A stretch of 64,000 nt of DNA from Plazaster borealis (GCA_021014325.1 CM037461.1:22863376-22927375); one strand, 5' to 3'. Counted from the stretch's first letter, positions 52,901-55,061 are shown. Notes: a model not told the origin generated them from the sequence alone. Translations and numbers: made by a program.

Positions 52901-54943
52901 AATCTTTGAAGTGGCTGCCATTGCTTGTTTTTCTACCTTTTTTTTCAAGGGGCAAATCTGCGATGACCCTACAAGCAAATATTTTTCTCATGACATACTC
53001 TGACTGTGTGCTAAATTCCACAATGCTTTTATCATCGAAGTCACAAATCCCCAAAATATTTCCCCTATTTACCCTATTATCAATGCCCCCAGTGAGAACA
53101 GTTCTTTGACAACTGATGGGCTACCCTGGGTAAAACAGGAGAAAATAAGTAGTTATGGTTAGGGTGAGGGTTTAGGGGTCATGGGTAAGGGGTTGGGGTT
53201 AGGGTTAGGGTACAGGTTAGGGGTTAGGGTTAGGGTTAGGGTGGGGGTTAGGGGTTGGGGTTGAGGTTAGGGTTAGGGTTAGGGTTAGGGTTAGGGTACA
53301 GGTTAGGGGTTAGGGTTAGGGTTAGGGTGGGGGTTAGGGGTTGGGGTTGAGGTTAGGGTTAGGGTTAGGGTTAGGGTACAGGTTAGGGGTTAGGGTTAGG
53401 GTTAGGGTGGGGGTTAGGGGTTGGGGTTAGGGTTAGGGTTGAGGTTAGGGTTAGGGTTAGGGTACAGGTTAGGGGTTAGGGTTAGGGTTAGGGTGGGGGT
53501 TAGGGGTTGGGGTTGAGGTTAGGGTTAGGGTTAGGGTTAGGGTACAGGTTAGGGGTTAGGGTTAGGGTTAGGGTAAGGGTTAGGGTAAGGGTTAGGGTAA
53601 GGATGAGGGTTAGGGGGTAGGGTGATGGTCATGGCTTTGGGTGAGGATTAGGAGTTAGGGTTAGGGTTAGAGAATAGGGGTTAGTGGTTAGGAGTTAGGT
53701 TGAGGGTTAGGATAAGGGTCAGGGGTCAGGGTTAGGGGTTAGGGTTAAAACTCACCTGCAGTACTGATGCTTTCACTCTTCTGTTCCGTTATGTAAGCAA
53801 CTGGAAATATTCCCGCAGAGTTCCCAAGTCTACCTTCCAACCAATTATCATCAATTCGTTTTGTAATTTCAATGACATCTCCTGTAAATAAATAAAGAGA
53901 GCTCGATTCAGTTCACACAAAAATAATGCCTTTAAAATCTATTTGTAAAATAAAAAATTCATAATTCACCGTCTTGCATATTCCCCAACAAACTGAATAC
54001 CGTTGGAAACAGCACACAATTATCTTTAGTGCTATAATGCAATCTTCTCACCTGATACCACTAGCAACAAAAGTATAAGAAAAACTTACATTGTGCATCT
54101 ACTGTTTTTCCCGTAGTTACGTGTAATAAGCCTTTATATGCATTTGTGTTTTCTATGGGAAATCCCGTAGTTAGGCAAATTTGGGTTTTAAGGTAAGATC
54201 TTAAGAGCTTTGGTAATGACCCCGAAAAAATATTGTGTATTTTTTATCAAAAAGTCTACATATACATGTACTTGTTATAAGGATGTTAATGGTAGTAAAC
54301 ATCCTGCGAAGTATTTTGTCTCAGGTGCCCCTGAAAGTCTTTCTCATATTCAATTTTGTTTAGTGGGAAATTACCTCTTTCTCAAACACTACGTAACTTC
54401 AAAGCGAGTCATTTCTCACAATGTTGTATACTATCAACAGCTCTCCATTGCTGGTTACAAGTAAGTTTTTATGCTTATACATTTTGAGTAATTATAAAAC
54501 GTGTCCAGTGCCTTTAACTATTTCCTCCAACTACATACATGTACTAGTATGTACTTTGTAAAATATTCTGTACAAAGTCAATGAGCCAATACCTTTTCAC
54601 TAATCTAAATTTATTGCCACAGATTTATCTCTTTCATAAATCATCTCATCTCACCTTTCTGAAAGGGCAGATCCCCATCTGCATTTGCTGTGAATGTTTC
54701 TACGGCGACGACCTTTTGACCTTTAGCAAATCTCCCCTTTGCCTCTGCGGCGCTGTCCTCCCCGACGACCAACTCCACGAAGTTGGCAGGGAAGGTCCCT
54801 GATTGGTTGTTGCATGATCCAATCAACCAATTGTGATCCACGGTCTGTTGGAGGATGATGATGTCACCAGTTTTGAGGGGAAGCTCGTCCGAGGCAGATG
54901 CGATGAAATCGAAGACGGCACGGACCTTGGCGCCTGGCTCCAT
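17737..54943 (-). CDS. DNMBP: Dynamin-binding protein (Tuba) orthologue, 23 coding exons, 1839 aa
   Basis: A scaffold RhoGEF. In vertebrates Tuba binds dynamin through its N-terminal SH3s, activates Cdc42 through its DH domain, senses or bends membrane through BAR, and recruits N-WASP/Ena-VASP through its last SH3. I assembled 23 exons with GT-AG borders; phases agree at every junction and the sum (5520 nt) is a multiple of three. Order: SH3-1 (aa 5-60), SH3-2 (75-127), SH3-3 (144-200), SH3-4 (254-307), SH3-5 (355-412), proline-rich linker (420-920), acidic/coiled-coil (921-1140), DH (1164-1375; TERDYV and KPVQRI motifs), BAR (1420-1613), SH3-6 (1696-1752), SH3-7 (1781-1839). The DH is followed by BAR instead of PH, the Tuba hallmark. 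The start ATG at 54943 gives [13 protein letters not shown], matching the family N-terminus. An optional 12-nt microexon (42788-42799) would add four residues. Human Tuba is 1577 aa with four N-terminal SH3s. Confidence 0.95.
17945..18565. mobile_element. Long fold-back element in last intron
   Basis: The left arm runs from taaagaggaagggaaatgtc through ctcatgtgagtgggg and ctctaacctcgcgttaaaat. The right arm carries the reverse complements: attttaacgtgaggttagag, ccccactcacatgag and gacgaccgattc-like sequence to ttcccttcctcttta. The arms are about 300 bp each with a short centre. It begins about 30 bases from the acceptor of the last exon. A relative lies at 59065-59447. Confidence 0.85.
18660..18870. 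mobile_element. Dispersed agctgctcaagcac family fragment
   Basis: Contains gagctgctcaagcacaaaa, caaaataccattctgcatgt and acaccgatgtgtatttagca, landmarks shared with the family at 11869-12180 and 33090. Intronic, no coding. Confidence 0.5.
18950..19068 (-). CDS. DNMBP: DNMBP coding exon 22: SH3-6 end and acidic linker
   Basis: Encodes [20 protein letters not shown] then [20 protein letters not shown]. The first residues complete SH3-6. The linker between the last two SH3 domains is very short compared with human Tuba. Acceptor ttctcag, donor ctcag/gtaaag, ending in phase 0. Confidence 0.93.
19360..19503 (-). mobile_element. tRNA-derived SINE fragment
   Basis: On the minus strand a B-box-like ggttcgattcccagc lies downstream of an A-box-like ggtggcgtggtttg, followed by gttggttctctcctttgcca. 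The same family occurs at 19845-20065 and 20965-21180 and supplies the unit of the 77-bp array. It ends within a few bases of the exon 21 donor. Confidence 0.65.
19507..19708 (-). CDS. DNMBP: DNMBP coding exon 21: SH3-6, first part
   Basis: Encodes [20 protein letters not shown] then [20 protein letters not shown] and YIDNG. The DPxGSxxRWxIDNG stretch is the Tuba-specific form of this SH3. Acceptor ctgcag, donor ggag/gtaggt, ending in phase 1. Confidence 0.95.
19845..20065 (-). mobile_element. tRNA-derived SINE copy
   Basis: Shares ggcatgcgagggcgcctttg, ggcagccagccacatcgacc, gaggaaaacc and gggaatcgaacc-type sequence with 20965-21180. Minus orientation judged from the B-box-like ggttcgattcc. 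No coding. Confidence 0.7.
20604..20783 (-). CDS. DNMBP: DNMBP coding exon 20: BAR-SH3 linker
   Basis: Encodes [20 protein letters not shown] then [20 protein letters not shown], ending in a proline-rich PTPPPSLP. It corresponds to the post-BAR segment of Tuba. Acceptor ttcgcag, donor ccg/gtaagt, phase 0. Confidence 0.92.
20862..20966. mobile_element. TTAAAGG-type MITE fragment
   Basis: Starts cttaaaggcagggtatactt and continues taattgtcaaagaccagtat and aaaatttgggctcaattggt. The right end is missing; the sequence runs straight into a SINE copy, so the two elements are fused or one was truncated. Confidence 0.65.
20965..21180 (-). mobile_element. tRNA-derived SINE copy leading into tandem array
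   Basis: Parallel to 19845-20065 (ggcatgcaaacgcgcctttg, ggcagccagccacatcgacc, gagggaggaaaacc). Its tRNA-like 3' portion continues directly into the 77-bp tandem array, so the array probably arose by expansion of this SINE's end. Confidence 0.7.
21105..21660 (-). repeat. 77-bp tandem array carrying B-box-like sequence
   Basis: Seven units, with cacagtggtg-type landmarks at about 21171, 21248, 21325, 21402, 21479, 21556 and 21633. Each has ctgggaatcgaaccagggcc, whose complement contains ggttcgattcc, matching the pol III internal B box. The unit derives from the SINE just to its left. The array ends about 20 bases before exon 19. Confidence 0.92.
21681..21863 (-). CDS. DNMBP: DNMBP coding exon 19: BAR domain end
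   Basis: Encodes [20 protein letters not shown] then [20 protein letters not shown], the last long BAR helices. Acceptor cgtccag, donor cttgag/gtgagt, phase 0. It follows a 3.4-kb intron with two tandem arrays; a 77-bp array lies just past the donor. Confidence 0.94.
21900..22920. mobile_element. Intron sequence with nested dispersed repeats
   Basis: 22398-22560 has landmarks of the agctgcttaagcac family (gcctaatttcataaagctgc). 22563-22830 resembles a TTAAAGG-type MITE interior (attgtcaaagaccagtatcc, aaaataacaaacctacgaaa). 22895-22920 returns to the first family (gcagctctatgaaattgggc), consistent with insertion of the second into the first. 22180-22210 has cttgctcaagggtacaagtg, as in the SINEs at 43215 and 55365. 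Confidence 0.6.
22921..23590. other. Intron 18, no gene seen
   Basis: No exon or RNA recognised. Short stretches such as agatacaacgttttagcaag and gcgttttcatgcga resemble 48680-48740, so at least one more degraded repeat is present. Confidence 0.4.
23590..24560 (+). repeat. 156-bp tandem array with B-box-like motif
   Basis: Seven units; ggttacgggttcca or a variant occurs at about 23604, 23761, 23909, 24065, 24221, 24377 and 24533, settling to exactly 156 bp. Each unit carries gggttccaatcccacattgg and gcatgcagtcacatcgcac. The 156-bp period is 52 codons, so open frames of about 200 codons appear; they are artefacts. The last unit reads gggttcgaacctcc, closer to a tRNA T-arm. Confidence 0.93.
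24561..25087. other. Intron 18, no gene seen
   Basis: AT-rich sequence with no supportable exon, RNA or clear repeat. Confidence 0.4.
25088..25250. mobile_element. Fold-back MITE, atagaccttatgca termini
   Basis: The left end atagaccttatgcattgatg pairs with the right end gtgcataaggtctata, including tgacgtca-like sequence inside. About 160 bp. It resembles the element at 12338 (aatagaccccttgcatatga). Confidence 0.75.
25295..25456 (-). CDS. DNMBP: DNMBP coding exon 18: BAR domain centre
   Basis: Encodes [20 protein letters not shown] then [20 protein letters not shown], the best-conserved part of Tuba BAR domains (VISPLxxLLxxFxGPxKLxQKRxxKLLD). Acceptor ttccgcag, donor aacag/gtgggt, phase 0. 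Confidence 0.95.
25760..25945 (-). repeat. 66-bp tandem copies of exon 17's 3' end and splice donor
   Basis: Beyond the true donor the intron repeats the exon end: tggcaagatggcgttgga appears at about 25770, 25836 and 25902 as well as in the exon, and tatactcacataatc at 25807 and 25873 as well as at the real donor (25939). Period 66 bp. Two copies keep a full gattat/gtgagtata donor. Reading on from exon 17 meets an in-frame TAG after about ten codons. Confidence 0.92.
25946..26077 (-). CDS. DNMBP: DNMBP coding exon 17: BAR domain
   Basis: Encodes [20 protein letters not shown], then a helix [19 protein letters not shown]. Acceptor tttcccag, donor gattat/gtgagt. Two extra 66-bp copies of its 3' end with the same donor follow in the intron, plus a third without a donor. 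Confidence 0.9.
26108..26620. mobile_element. Dispersed element interrupted by a TTAA MITE (26133-26507)
   Basis: The host reads cccaatttcataaagctgc up to 26131 and resumes aagcacaaaaagtagctatg at about 26506. The insert starts ttaaaggaacgttacagaac and ends ctgtgatgttcctttaa. TTAA is present at both junctions, while uninterrupted copies (33110) read agctgcttaagcacaaaaag with one TTAA. This is a clean TTAA target-site duplication. Confidence 0.9.
26637..26741 (-). CDS. DNMBP: DNMBP coding exon 16: BAR domain start
   Basis: Encodes [20 protein letters not shown] then [15 protein letters not shown]. The DFDxxERxFRxLE pattern is the first BAR helix. Acceptor cttacag, donor caag/gtgaga, phase 0 on both sides. 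Confidence 0.92.
26811..27215 (+). mobile_element. Dispersed repeat, copy 1
   Basis: Matches 32591-32978 almost throughout, from gagatgccactgtggtaacg to gaagttgag and aagtggcatctct. Both ends contain agtggcatctct or its complement agagatgccact, so it has short terminal inverted repeats. No coding. Confidence 0.85.
27277..27412. mobile_element. ggggtcgatttcacaaag MITE
   Basis: Starts ggggtcgatttcacaaagca and has inner arms tgcttagcaaag-like and gattgatcttaactg-like sequence. The same family occurs at 45263-45410, and the termini match those of the palindrome at 38474-38642. Confidence 0.65.
28010..28140 (-). CDS. DNMBP: DNMBP coding exon 15: DH-BAR connector
   Basis: Encodes [20 protein letters not shown] then [20 protein letters not shown], the short linker joining DH directly to BAR. 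There is no PH domain, as in Tuba. Acceptor ttctag, donor acacag/gtaaag. Confidence 0.92.
28141..28778. other. Intron 14, no gene seen
   Basis: A 30-bp direct duplication (aatttatttcatatattttg) lies at about 28170-28222. Otherwise unrecognised. Confidence 0.45.
28779..28884 (-). CDS. DNMBP: DNMBP coding exon 14: end of DH domain
   Basis: Encodes [20 protein letters not shown] then [15 protein letters not shown], the last DH helix ([11 protein letters not shown] is characteristic of Tuba-type proteins). Acceptor gtccag, donor ttgg/gtaagt, phase 0 in and phase 1 out. Confidence 0.93.
29030..29350 (+). mobile_element. SINE with tRNA-like segment
   Basis: 29208-29280 reads like a tRNA, with A-box-like tggtctagttggtaagacat and B-box-like gtgggttcgaatccaaccc. 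It is flanked on both sides by tacagt(g/t)ctttacacacatc and ggtgtacgggtaa-type sequence, so the SINE lies between two related repeat pieces. Not a functional tRNA by its irregular anticodon arm. Confidence 0.65.
29500..29800. mobile_element. Repeat ends and an inverted relative of 40126-40201
   Basis: ctgtggtctctaaagggtta occurs twice (about 29612 and 29777), the terminal sequence of the element at 47462-47795. Between them 29666-29742 (gaaatcgaccttccaaacaa, then agctactgaaacgg) is the reverse complement of about 40126-40201. Confidence 0.65.
29831..29924 (-). CDS. DNMBP: DNMBP coding exon 13: DH catalytic core (CR3)
   Basis: Encodes [20 protein letters not shown] then [11 protein letters not shown]. 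[16 protein letters not shown] is the most conserved signature of Dbl GEFs and forms part of the Cdc42 contact surface. Acceptor aacag with gcagagt as first exon bases; using the next AG four bases on would break the frame. Donor caag/gtcagt. Confidence 0.95.
30238..30320 (-). mobile_element. SINE 3' end with AAT microsatellite tail
   Basis: cttatatagcgctttatcac and ggcgtctcaaagcgctcagt match the copies at 31620 and 31945. The poly-taa side marks the 3' end on the minus strand. Confidence 0.6.
30832..30887 (-). CDS. DNMBP: DNMBP coding exon 12: DH domain
   Basis: Encodes [18 protein letters not shown], a helix between the second and third conserved DH blocks. Only 56 nt. Acceptor ttttcag, donor gtcag/gtaaat, ending in phase 2. 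Confidence 0.9.
30912..31250. mobile_element. TTAA-type MITE
   Basis: Left end tttaaagggtgtgtacaaca, right end ttgttgtacacaccctttaa: a 20-bp terminal inverted repeat bounded by TTAA on both sides. The interior resembles the 26133-26507 element (atggtcatggtagaaaac). Confidence 0.88.
31265..31375 (-). mobile_element. tRNA-like SINE fragment
   Basis: ggtgggattcgaaccgggtc is the reverse complement of a B-box-like ggttcgaatcccacc; the family tail (gtgaaaggcaatgaa) continues. Minus orientation. Confidence 0.55.
31505..31596 (-). CDS. DNMBP: DNMBP coding exon 11: DH domain
   Basis: Encodes [20 protein letters not shown] then [10 protein letters not shown]. The YxxYCxNHD pattern is typical of Dbl domains. 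Acceptor tttacag, donor aaaag/gtacat, phase 1 in and phase 0 out. Confidence 0.92.
31605..32125 (-). mobile_element. Two tandem copies of a microsatellite-tailed SINE
   Basis: 31620-31830 and 31935-32125 share cttatatagcgctttatact, cccgatg(a/g)gtgtctcaaag and gttacaaggtgctgtggcgc. Each is led on the plus strand by an (aat)n run, the reverse of its 3' tail. Confidence 0.8.
32185..32500. mobile_element. MITE fragment (gtccacgcaggaagaataat family)
   Basis: Shares tcaaaaggtggtagtgtttt, ctggagcagttatgtccacg and a central hairpin (caatctgagaaacgttt / aaacatttctcagattg) with 44318-44710 and 62478-62878. The same interior was tandemised at 63350-63965. Confidence 0.75.
32591..32978 (+). mobile_element. 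Dispersed repeat, copy 2
   Basis: Partner of 26811-27215 (gagatgccactgtggtaacg, ctgaatgaatgtcgtgagtg, ccgtaaaaagaggaaaatta). Same orientation, similar length. Confidence 0.85.
33090..33256. mobile_element. Uninterrupted agctgcttaagcac family copy
   Basis: Reads cagggcccaatttcatagag, ctgcttaagcacaaaaagta and tcctgctcatttctgcttag, ending with aaattgttaagcagttc. It serves as an empty-site relative of 26108-26620. It runs to the donor of exon 10, so the element abuts the exon. Confidence 0.7.
33256..33379 (-). CDS. DNMBP: DNMBP coding exon 10: DH domain
   Basis: Encodes [20 protein letters not shown] then [20 protein letters not shown]. The LFGNMxxVIxxSxxFL pattern is the second conserved DH block. 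Acceptor cttgtag, donor attg/gtaaga, ending in phase 1. Confidence 0.92.
33460..33957. mobile_element. Nested MITEs: one inside another
   Basis: The outer element starts aaagagacacgttgccttca and ends aaggcaatatgtcccttcaa, as at 14430 and 55062. An inner element interrupts it at 33491-33867, beginning ttaaaggcactgaacatgtt and ending acgtgtacgatacctttaa, a terminal inverted repeat with TTAA edges. Confidence 0.85.
34285..34632. repeat. Local duplication within a dispersed element
   Basis: The segment aggttaccagccaaaatacc to gctctatgcaattgggc is present twice (about 34370-34490 and 34492-34620). The host is the agctgcttgagcac family. Confidence 0.75.
34770..35185. mobile_element. Fold-back element of the gggcccgat family
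   Basis: The left end cctgggcccgatctcataaa pairs with the right end catgaaattgggcccgg. The interior is rich in cttagca-type repeats. Open frames in it reflect its composition. Confidence 0.65.
35350..35430. other. Hairpin
   Basis: agtcagtttttaagt and acttaaaaactgact form a 15-bp perfect stem with a loop of about 25 bases. Intronic; no terminator or regulatory role is assumed. Confidence 0.6.
35580..35965. mobile_element. MITE with ggtattatac / acctttaag ends
   Basis: Left gaaggtattatacaggattg, right caatcccgtaaaatacctt: imperfect inverted termini of about 18 bp. The interior atgaaataacaaacctgtaa and atttgggcttgatc matches the TTAAAGG MITEs at 20862 and 33491. Confidence 0.7.
36060..36180 (-). 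mobile_element. tRNA-derived SINE remnant
   Basis: On the minus strand: gtagagcgcttgcatgttaa, then tccggaggttgcagattc and ctctagtaaat, parallel to the tRNA-like part of 17220-17300. The B box is degenerate. Confidence 0.6.
36205..36445 (-). pseudogene. Non-LTR retrotransposon ORF2 C-terminal fragment
   Basis: The minus strand encodes [20 protein letters not shown] then [16 protein letters not shown], the usual end of CR1/L2-type reverse transcriptase ORFs. It ends at a gattgatt microsatellite 3' tail. 5'-truncated, so dead. Confidence 0.8.
36670..36738 (-). CDS. DNMBP: DNMBP coding exon 9: DH domain
   Basis: Encodes [20 protein letters not shown] then KKL. Its 69 nt are in phase 0 on both sides between two clear DH exons. 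Acceptor cttccag, donor attg/gtatac. It corresponds to the short variable segment after the first DH helix, which is shorter in human Tuba, so it could be alternatively spliced. Confidence 0.75.
36925..37695 (+). repeat. 88-bp tandem array with gaggcaattgcctc palindrome
   Basis: About nine units; gcaattgcc recurs at about 36933, 37021, 37109, 37197 and 37285 (88 bp), then in shortened units. Two unit types alternate, tttcacccctgatac and tttcaggcctgatac. Each unit carries the perfect 14-bp palindrome gaggcaattgcctc. Confidence 0.94.
37690..37835 (-). repeat. Duplicated 3' end of exon 8 with splice donor
   Basis: Minus-strand gtcttgaaagataaacag/gtacacagtgaagaagg copies the end of exon 8 and its donor. 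The flanking intron (agcccacagaaaac, gaaggcagtgaagcac) is also copied from 38236-38310. It lacks an acceptor and the exon's 5' part. Confidence 0.88.
37850..38235. mobile_element. Fold-back element, ttacatacgaagtgtggac family
   Basis: Left acatacgaagtgtggacttg, right caggtccacacttcgtatgt: inverted ends over about 270 bp, with tgtccacacagtgttttcac inside. Same family as 10390, 12720 and 40260. Confidence 0.75.
38312..38725. mobile_element. Insertion of about 413 bp, containing a palindromic MITE at 38474-38642
   Basis: The paralogous stretch at 37755-37775 runs gtactaattttcctgaattg without this block, so it marks the insertion. The inner palindrome pairs ggggtcgatttcacaaaact with agttttgttaaatcgacccc and ggactagtcctaggcaatgc with gcattgcctaggactagtcc. 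Confidence 0.8.
38754..38917 (-). CDS. DNMBP: DNMBP coding exon 8: start of DH domain
   Basis: Encodes [20 protein letters not shown] and [12 protein letters not shown], the first conserved helix (CR1) of Dbl-homology domains; its TERDYV Glu is the usual GTPase contact. Acceptor ttatcag, donor aaacag/gtacag, phase 1 in and phase 0 out. A diverged copy of this exon's 3' end with its donor lies at about 37766-37830. Confidence 0.93.
39117..39550. other. Intron 7, no gene seen
   Basis: A gttgttgtt microsatellite lies near 39146-39165. Otherwise AT-rich and unrecognised. Confidence 0.4.
39551..39752. mobile_element. Near-perfect palindromic MITE
   Basis: Left aaggggctgtgttgtcatga and tgtggctgtacatggaatt pair with right aattccatgtacagccacag and catgacgacacagcccctat. 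About 200 bp with about 70-bp arms. Confidence 0.88.
40255..40905. mobile_element. Fold-back element carrying a LINE fragment
   Basis: gcattcatacgaagtgtgg at the left and ccacacttcgtatgtagcg near 40770 are inverted ends of the same family as 37850. The fold-back is interrupted at 40334-40597 by the LINE fragment listed separately. Confidence 0.75.
40334..40597 (+). pseudogene. Non-LTR retrotransposon ORF2 3' fragment
   Basis: Encodes [20 protein letters not shown] then [20 protein letters not shown] and [10 protein letters not shown], the C-terminal signature of CR1/L2-like ORF2, ending at a ttgattgatt tail. 5'-truncated. Flanked by ttaca on both sides, a candidate target-site duplication; the uninterrupted relative at 37922 has one ttaca. 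Confidence 0.85.
40960..41062 (+). mobile_element. tRNA-Leu-like SINE head
   Basis: A-box-like tagccgagcggccgagcggt, an anticodon-arm-like ggactcaagctc and B-box-like ggttcgagtcccggc, with a long variable arm. The same family in reverse is at 55373-55470. The acceptor stem does not close, so it is not a working tRNA. Confidence 0.75.
41389..41905. mobile_element. Fold-back element with cccgggtcgaccc ends
   Basis: Left gtgtgttccccgggtcgacc, right gcacaccggggtcgacccga. Inner inverted parts include gggttagacccaagtaacc and ggttacttggggctgaccc, with tgacgtca inside. About 515 bp, no coding. Confidence 0.75.
41940..42305 (+). repeat. 174-bp tandem duplication
   Basis: tcaccataagggactatact and ctaccggtaactacctcgat occur twice, 174 bp apart, each with gggaactacatttcc. 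A partial third copy follows. Confidence 0.88.
42380..42745 (+). repeat. Degenerate tandem repeat, ttggcaacaattgggcctga
   Basis: Six or so diverged units of about 50-60 bp built on caacttgtgtacactcaaac and ttggcaacaattgggcc-type sequence. It ends about 40 bases before the candidate microexon. Confidence 0.75.
42788..42799 (-). CDS. DNMBP: Candidate 12-nt DNMBP microexon
   Basis: tcgcagtgggag lies between a good acceptor (ttccaactttcag) and a good donor (gag/gtaggt). It is 12 nt long, so inclusion keeps the frame between exons 7 and 8 and would insert about four residues just before the DH domain. Splicing directly from exon 7 to exon 8 is also in frame. No homology is available at this length; the support is splice signals only. 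Confidence 0.35.
43210..43560 (-). mobile_element. Full-length-looking tRNA-derived SINE
   Basis: Right end in reverse: B-box-like ggttcgaatcccggtc and A-box-like gtcgctgagtggtttagagc. Body: cttgctcaaggatacaagta, acccatttatacccctgggt and ccctggtcattgggcc. Left (3') end: cttatatagcacatttcac. About 350 bp. Confidence 0.75.
43561..44317. other. Intron 7, no gene seen
   Basis: 43940-44060 contains agcggccgcaaatggctgta, related to the 47462 element. No exon recognised. Confidence 0.4.
44318..44712. mobile_element. MITE, aaagggtctgtatacgtttg ends
   Basis: Left ctaaagggtctgtatacgtt, right aaacgtatacagaccctcaa. A central hairpin (ctatctgagaaacatta / taacgcttctcagattc) and gtccacgcaggaagaataat are inside. 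A close relative in inverse order is at 62478-62878. Confidence 0.88.
44877..45018 (-). CDS. DNMBP: DNMBP coding exon 7: coiled coil
   Basis: Encodes [20 protein letters not shown] then [20 protein letters not shown] and TEVQSLE. This matches the coiled coil that precedes the DH domain in Tuba. Acceptor tttttcag, donor ggaag/gtaaac, ending in phase 1. Confidence 0.9.
45263..45412. mobile_element. ggggccgatttcacaaag MITE
   Basis: Left ggggccgatttcacaaagat, right gctttgtgaaatcggct. Relative of 27277-27412. Confidence 0.75.
45413..46100. other. Intron 6, no gene seen
   Basis: Contains cttggctgggcccyatttt twice (about 45472 and 45536) and a cagccgtagctgcc patch related to the 11655 fold-back. 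No coding. Confidence 0.45.
46115..46505 (+). repeat. About 80-bp tandem array next to exon 6
   Basis: Five units; ggtggagcct at about 46124, 46189, 46269, 46350 and 46430, with gaaatacaaaatgtggatat and acacggcgcagcc. Open frames on both strands follow the repeat. It stops about 12 bases from the exon 6 donor. Confidence 0.92.
46518..46600 (-). CDS. DNMBP: DNMBP coding exon 6: coiled coil
   Basis: Encodes [20 protein letters not shown] followed by ELKLIIA, with heptad-like spacing of hydrophobic residues. Acceptor tttgtag, donor gcg/gtaagt. It enters in phase 1 and leaves in phase 0. An 80-bp tandem array lies just beyond its donor. Confidence 0.87.
46975..47292 (-). pseudogene. Non-LTR retrotransposon ORF2 C-terminal fragment
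   Basis: The minus strand encodes [20 protein letters not shown] then [17 protein letters not shown], followed by a tail ending in an (ATT)n microsatellite. 5'-truncated relic. Distinct from the 36205 and 40334 fragments by sequence. Confidence 0.8.
47462..47795. mobile_element. TTAACCC-type MITE touching the exon 5 donor
   Basis: Left ttaaccctttagagac, right gtctctgaagggttaa. The right TTAA (47791-47794) is bases +7 to +10 of the exon 5 donor. Inner text gcggccgcaagtggct recurs near 29570 and 44010. Confidence 0.85.
47801..48040 (-). CDS. DNMBP: DNMBP coding exon 5: basic/proline-rich linker
   Basis: Encodes [20 protein letters not shown] followed by PPPARPKEP and [11 protein letters not shown], a cluster of SH3-ligand-like and basic motifs. 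Acceptor ctctcag, donor ggaa/gtaggt. The donor was chosen because only it keeps the frame open into exon 6; its +7 base is already the end of a TTAA-type MITE. Confidence 0.85.
48228..48460. mobile_element. accctttcatgcacc MITE with palindromic end
   Basis: Relative of 15414-15855 without its inner hairpin. Contains a perfect 22-bp palindrome aaccggtcgctagcgaccgg plus tt at 48431-48452. The family's usual right terminus is changed here. Confidence 0.75.
48460..49128. other. Intron 4, no gene seen
   Basis: ctccctgatt occurs several times (48779, 48852, 49058, 49079) in a loose repeat. No exon or RNA. Confidence 0.45.
49129..49323 (-). CDS. DNMBP: DNMBP coding exon 4: linker
   Basis: Encodes [19 protein letters not shown], then an acidic/proline segment with [11 protein letters not shown] and [10 protein letters not shown]. 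Acceptor gagcag, donor acag/gtaatt, phase 1 on both sides. No known domain; it joins the proline-rich linker to the coiled coil. Confidence 0.85.
49690..49912 (+). mobile_element. tRNA-derived SINE, copy 2
   Basis: Partner of 17080-17305. tRNA-like part: tagctcagttggtagagcgc and gcggattcaaattcc, followed by an A-rich tail (aaataaattcaaaagc). It inserts about 60 bases from the end of exon 3. Confidence 0.78.
49975..52320 (-). CDS. DNMBP: DNMBP coding exon 3: SH3-3, SH3-4, SH3-5 and proline-rich linker
   Basis: A 2346-nt exon. SH3-3 ([31 protein letters not shown]) has lost the ALYDY aromatics and the final Tyr, so ligand binding may be weak. SH3-4 (ARALFPF, DDNWLEG, IFPSNY) and SH3-5 ([20 protein letters not shown]) look canonical. 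The linker holds PxxP ligands including PPVPPRQ and PPLPPRQ, four NPF motifs (aa 560, 703, 730, 758), LLDIF (448) and LLCFD (493). The acceptor is ctcaag, and the exon begins gtgaga. Confidence 0.93.
52321..52650. other. Intron 2, near exon 3, no gene seen
   Basis: Contains a T-rich tract in gene orientation feeding the ctcaag acceptor of exon 3. No repeat recognised. Confidence 0.45.
52655..53065. mobile_element. Fold-back element with internal 28-bp repeats
   Basis: cacagtcggagtatgtcatg pairs with catgacatactctgactgtg. Between them cagaataacgagcaatttaa-type units repeat about four times. No coding. Confidence 0.75.
53150..53746 (+). repeat. Interstitial telomeric (TTAGGG) array in intron 2
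   Basis: About 600 bp of ttaggg with variants (gtgggggttaggggttgggg, ttgaggttaggg, gtacaggttagggg). A higher-order unit of about 80-90 bp recurs at least four times. It ends at ttaggggttagggttaaaac, about ten bases from the exon 2 donor. In the pre-mRNA it is read as CCCTAA. Confidence 0.97.
53756..53881 (-). CDS. DNMBP: DNMBP coding exon 2: second half of SH3-2
   Basis: Encodes [20 protein letters not shown] and GIFPVAYI, completing SH3-2 with its conserved Trp and Pro. Acceptor tttacag, donor gcag/gtgagt, phase 1 in and out. The donor is only about ten bases from an interstitial telomeric array. Confidence 0.92.
54185..54522. mobile_element. TTAAAGG-family MITE, diverged
   Basis: Left ttaagagctttggtaatgac, right cgtgtccagtgcctttaact. 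The interior ttacctctttctcaaacact and atcaacagctctccattgct matches 33491 and 55817. Confidence 0.7.
54655..54943 (-). CDS. DNMBP: DNMBP coding exon 1: SH3-1 and first half of SH3-2
   Basis: Starts at ATG 54943-54941, five bases inside an exon whose acceptor is ctacag (exon edge 54948). SH3-1 shows AVFDF, DHNWL and [12 protein letters not shown]3-2 begins [10 protein letters not shown]. It ends in phase 1 at agaaag/gtgaga. An alternative acceptor lies immediately before the ATG. Confidence 0.9.
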
Positions 54944-55061
54944 CTGGCCTGTAGAAACAAGCAAAATAATCAAGATGTCATTTTTTGCACATTTTGCTCT
55001 TTTTTAAATTATTCTTTCCACATCGCCCTGATGTGTGACCAAATAAACATTGTCAAACACT

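Noticed and set aside
53150..53746. Chromosome end (true telomere)
   Set aside because: The array is about 600 bp, degenerate, and flanked on both sides by exons of one gene, so it is interstitial.
17737..54943. Alternative identities for the gene: SH3D19, intersectin or ARHGEF37/38
   Set aside because: SH3D19 lacks DH and BAR; intersectin has EH, DH-PH and C2; ARHGEF37/38 lack the N-terminal SH3 cluster. Only DNMBP has SH3 cluster, DH, BAR and two terminal SH3s in this order.
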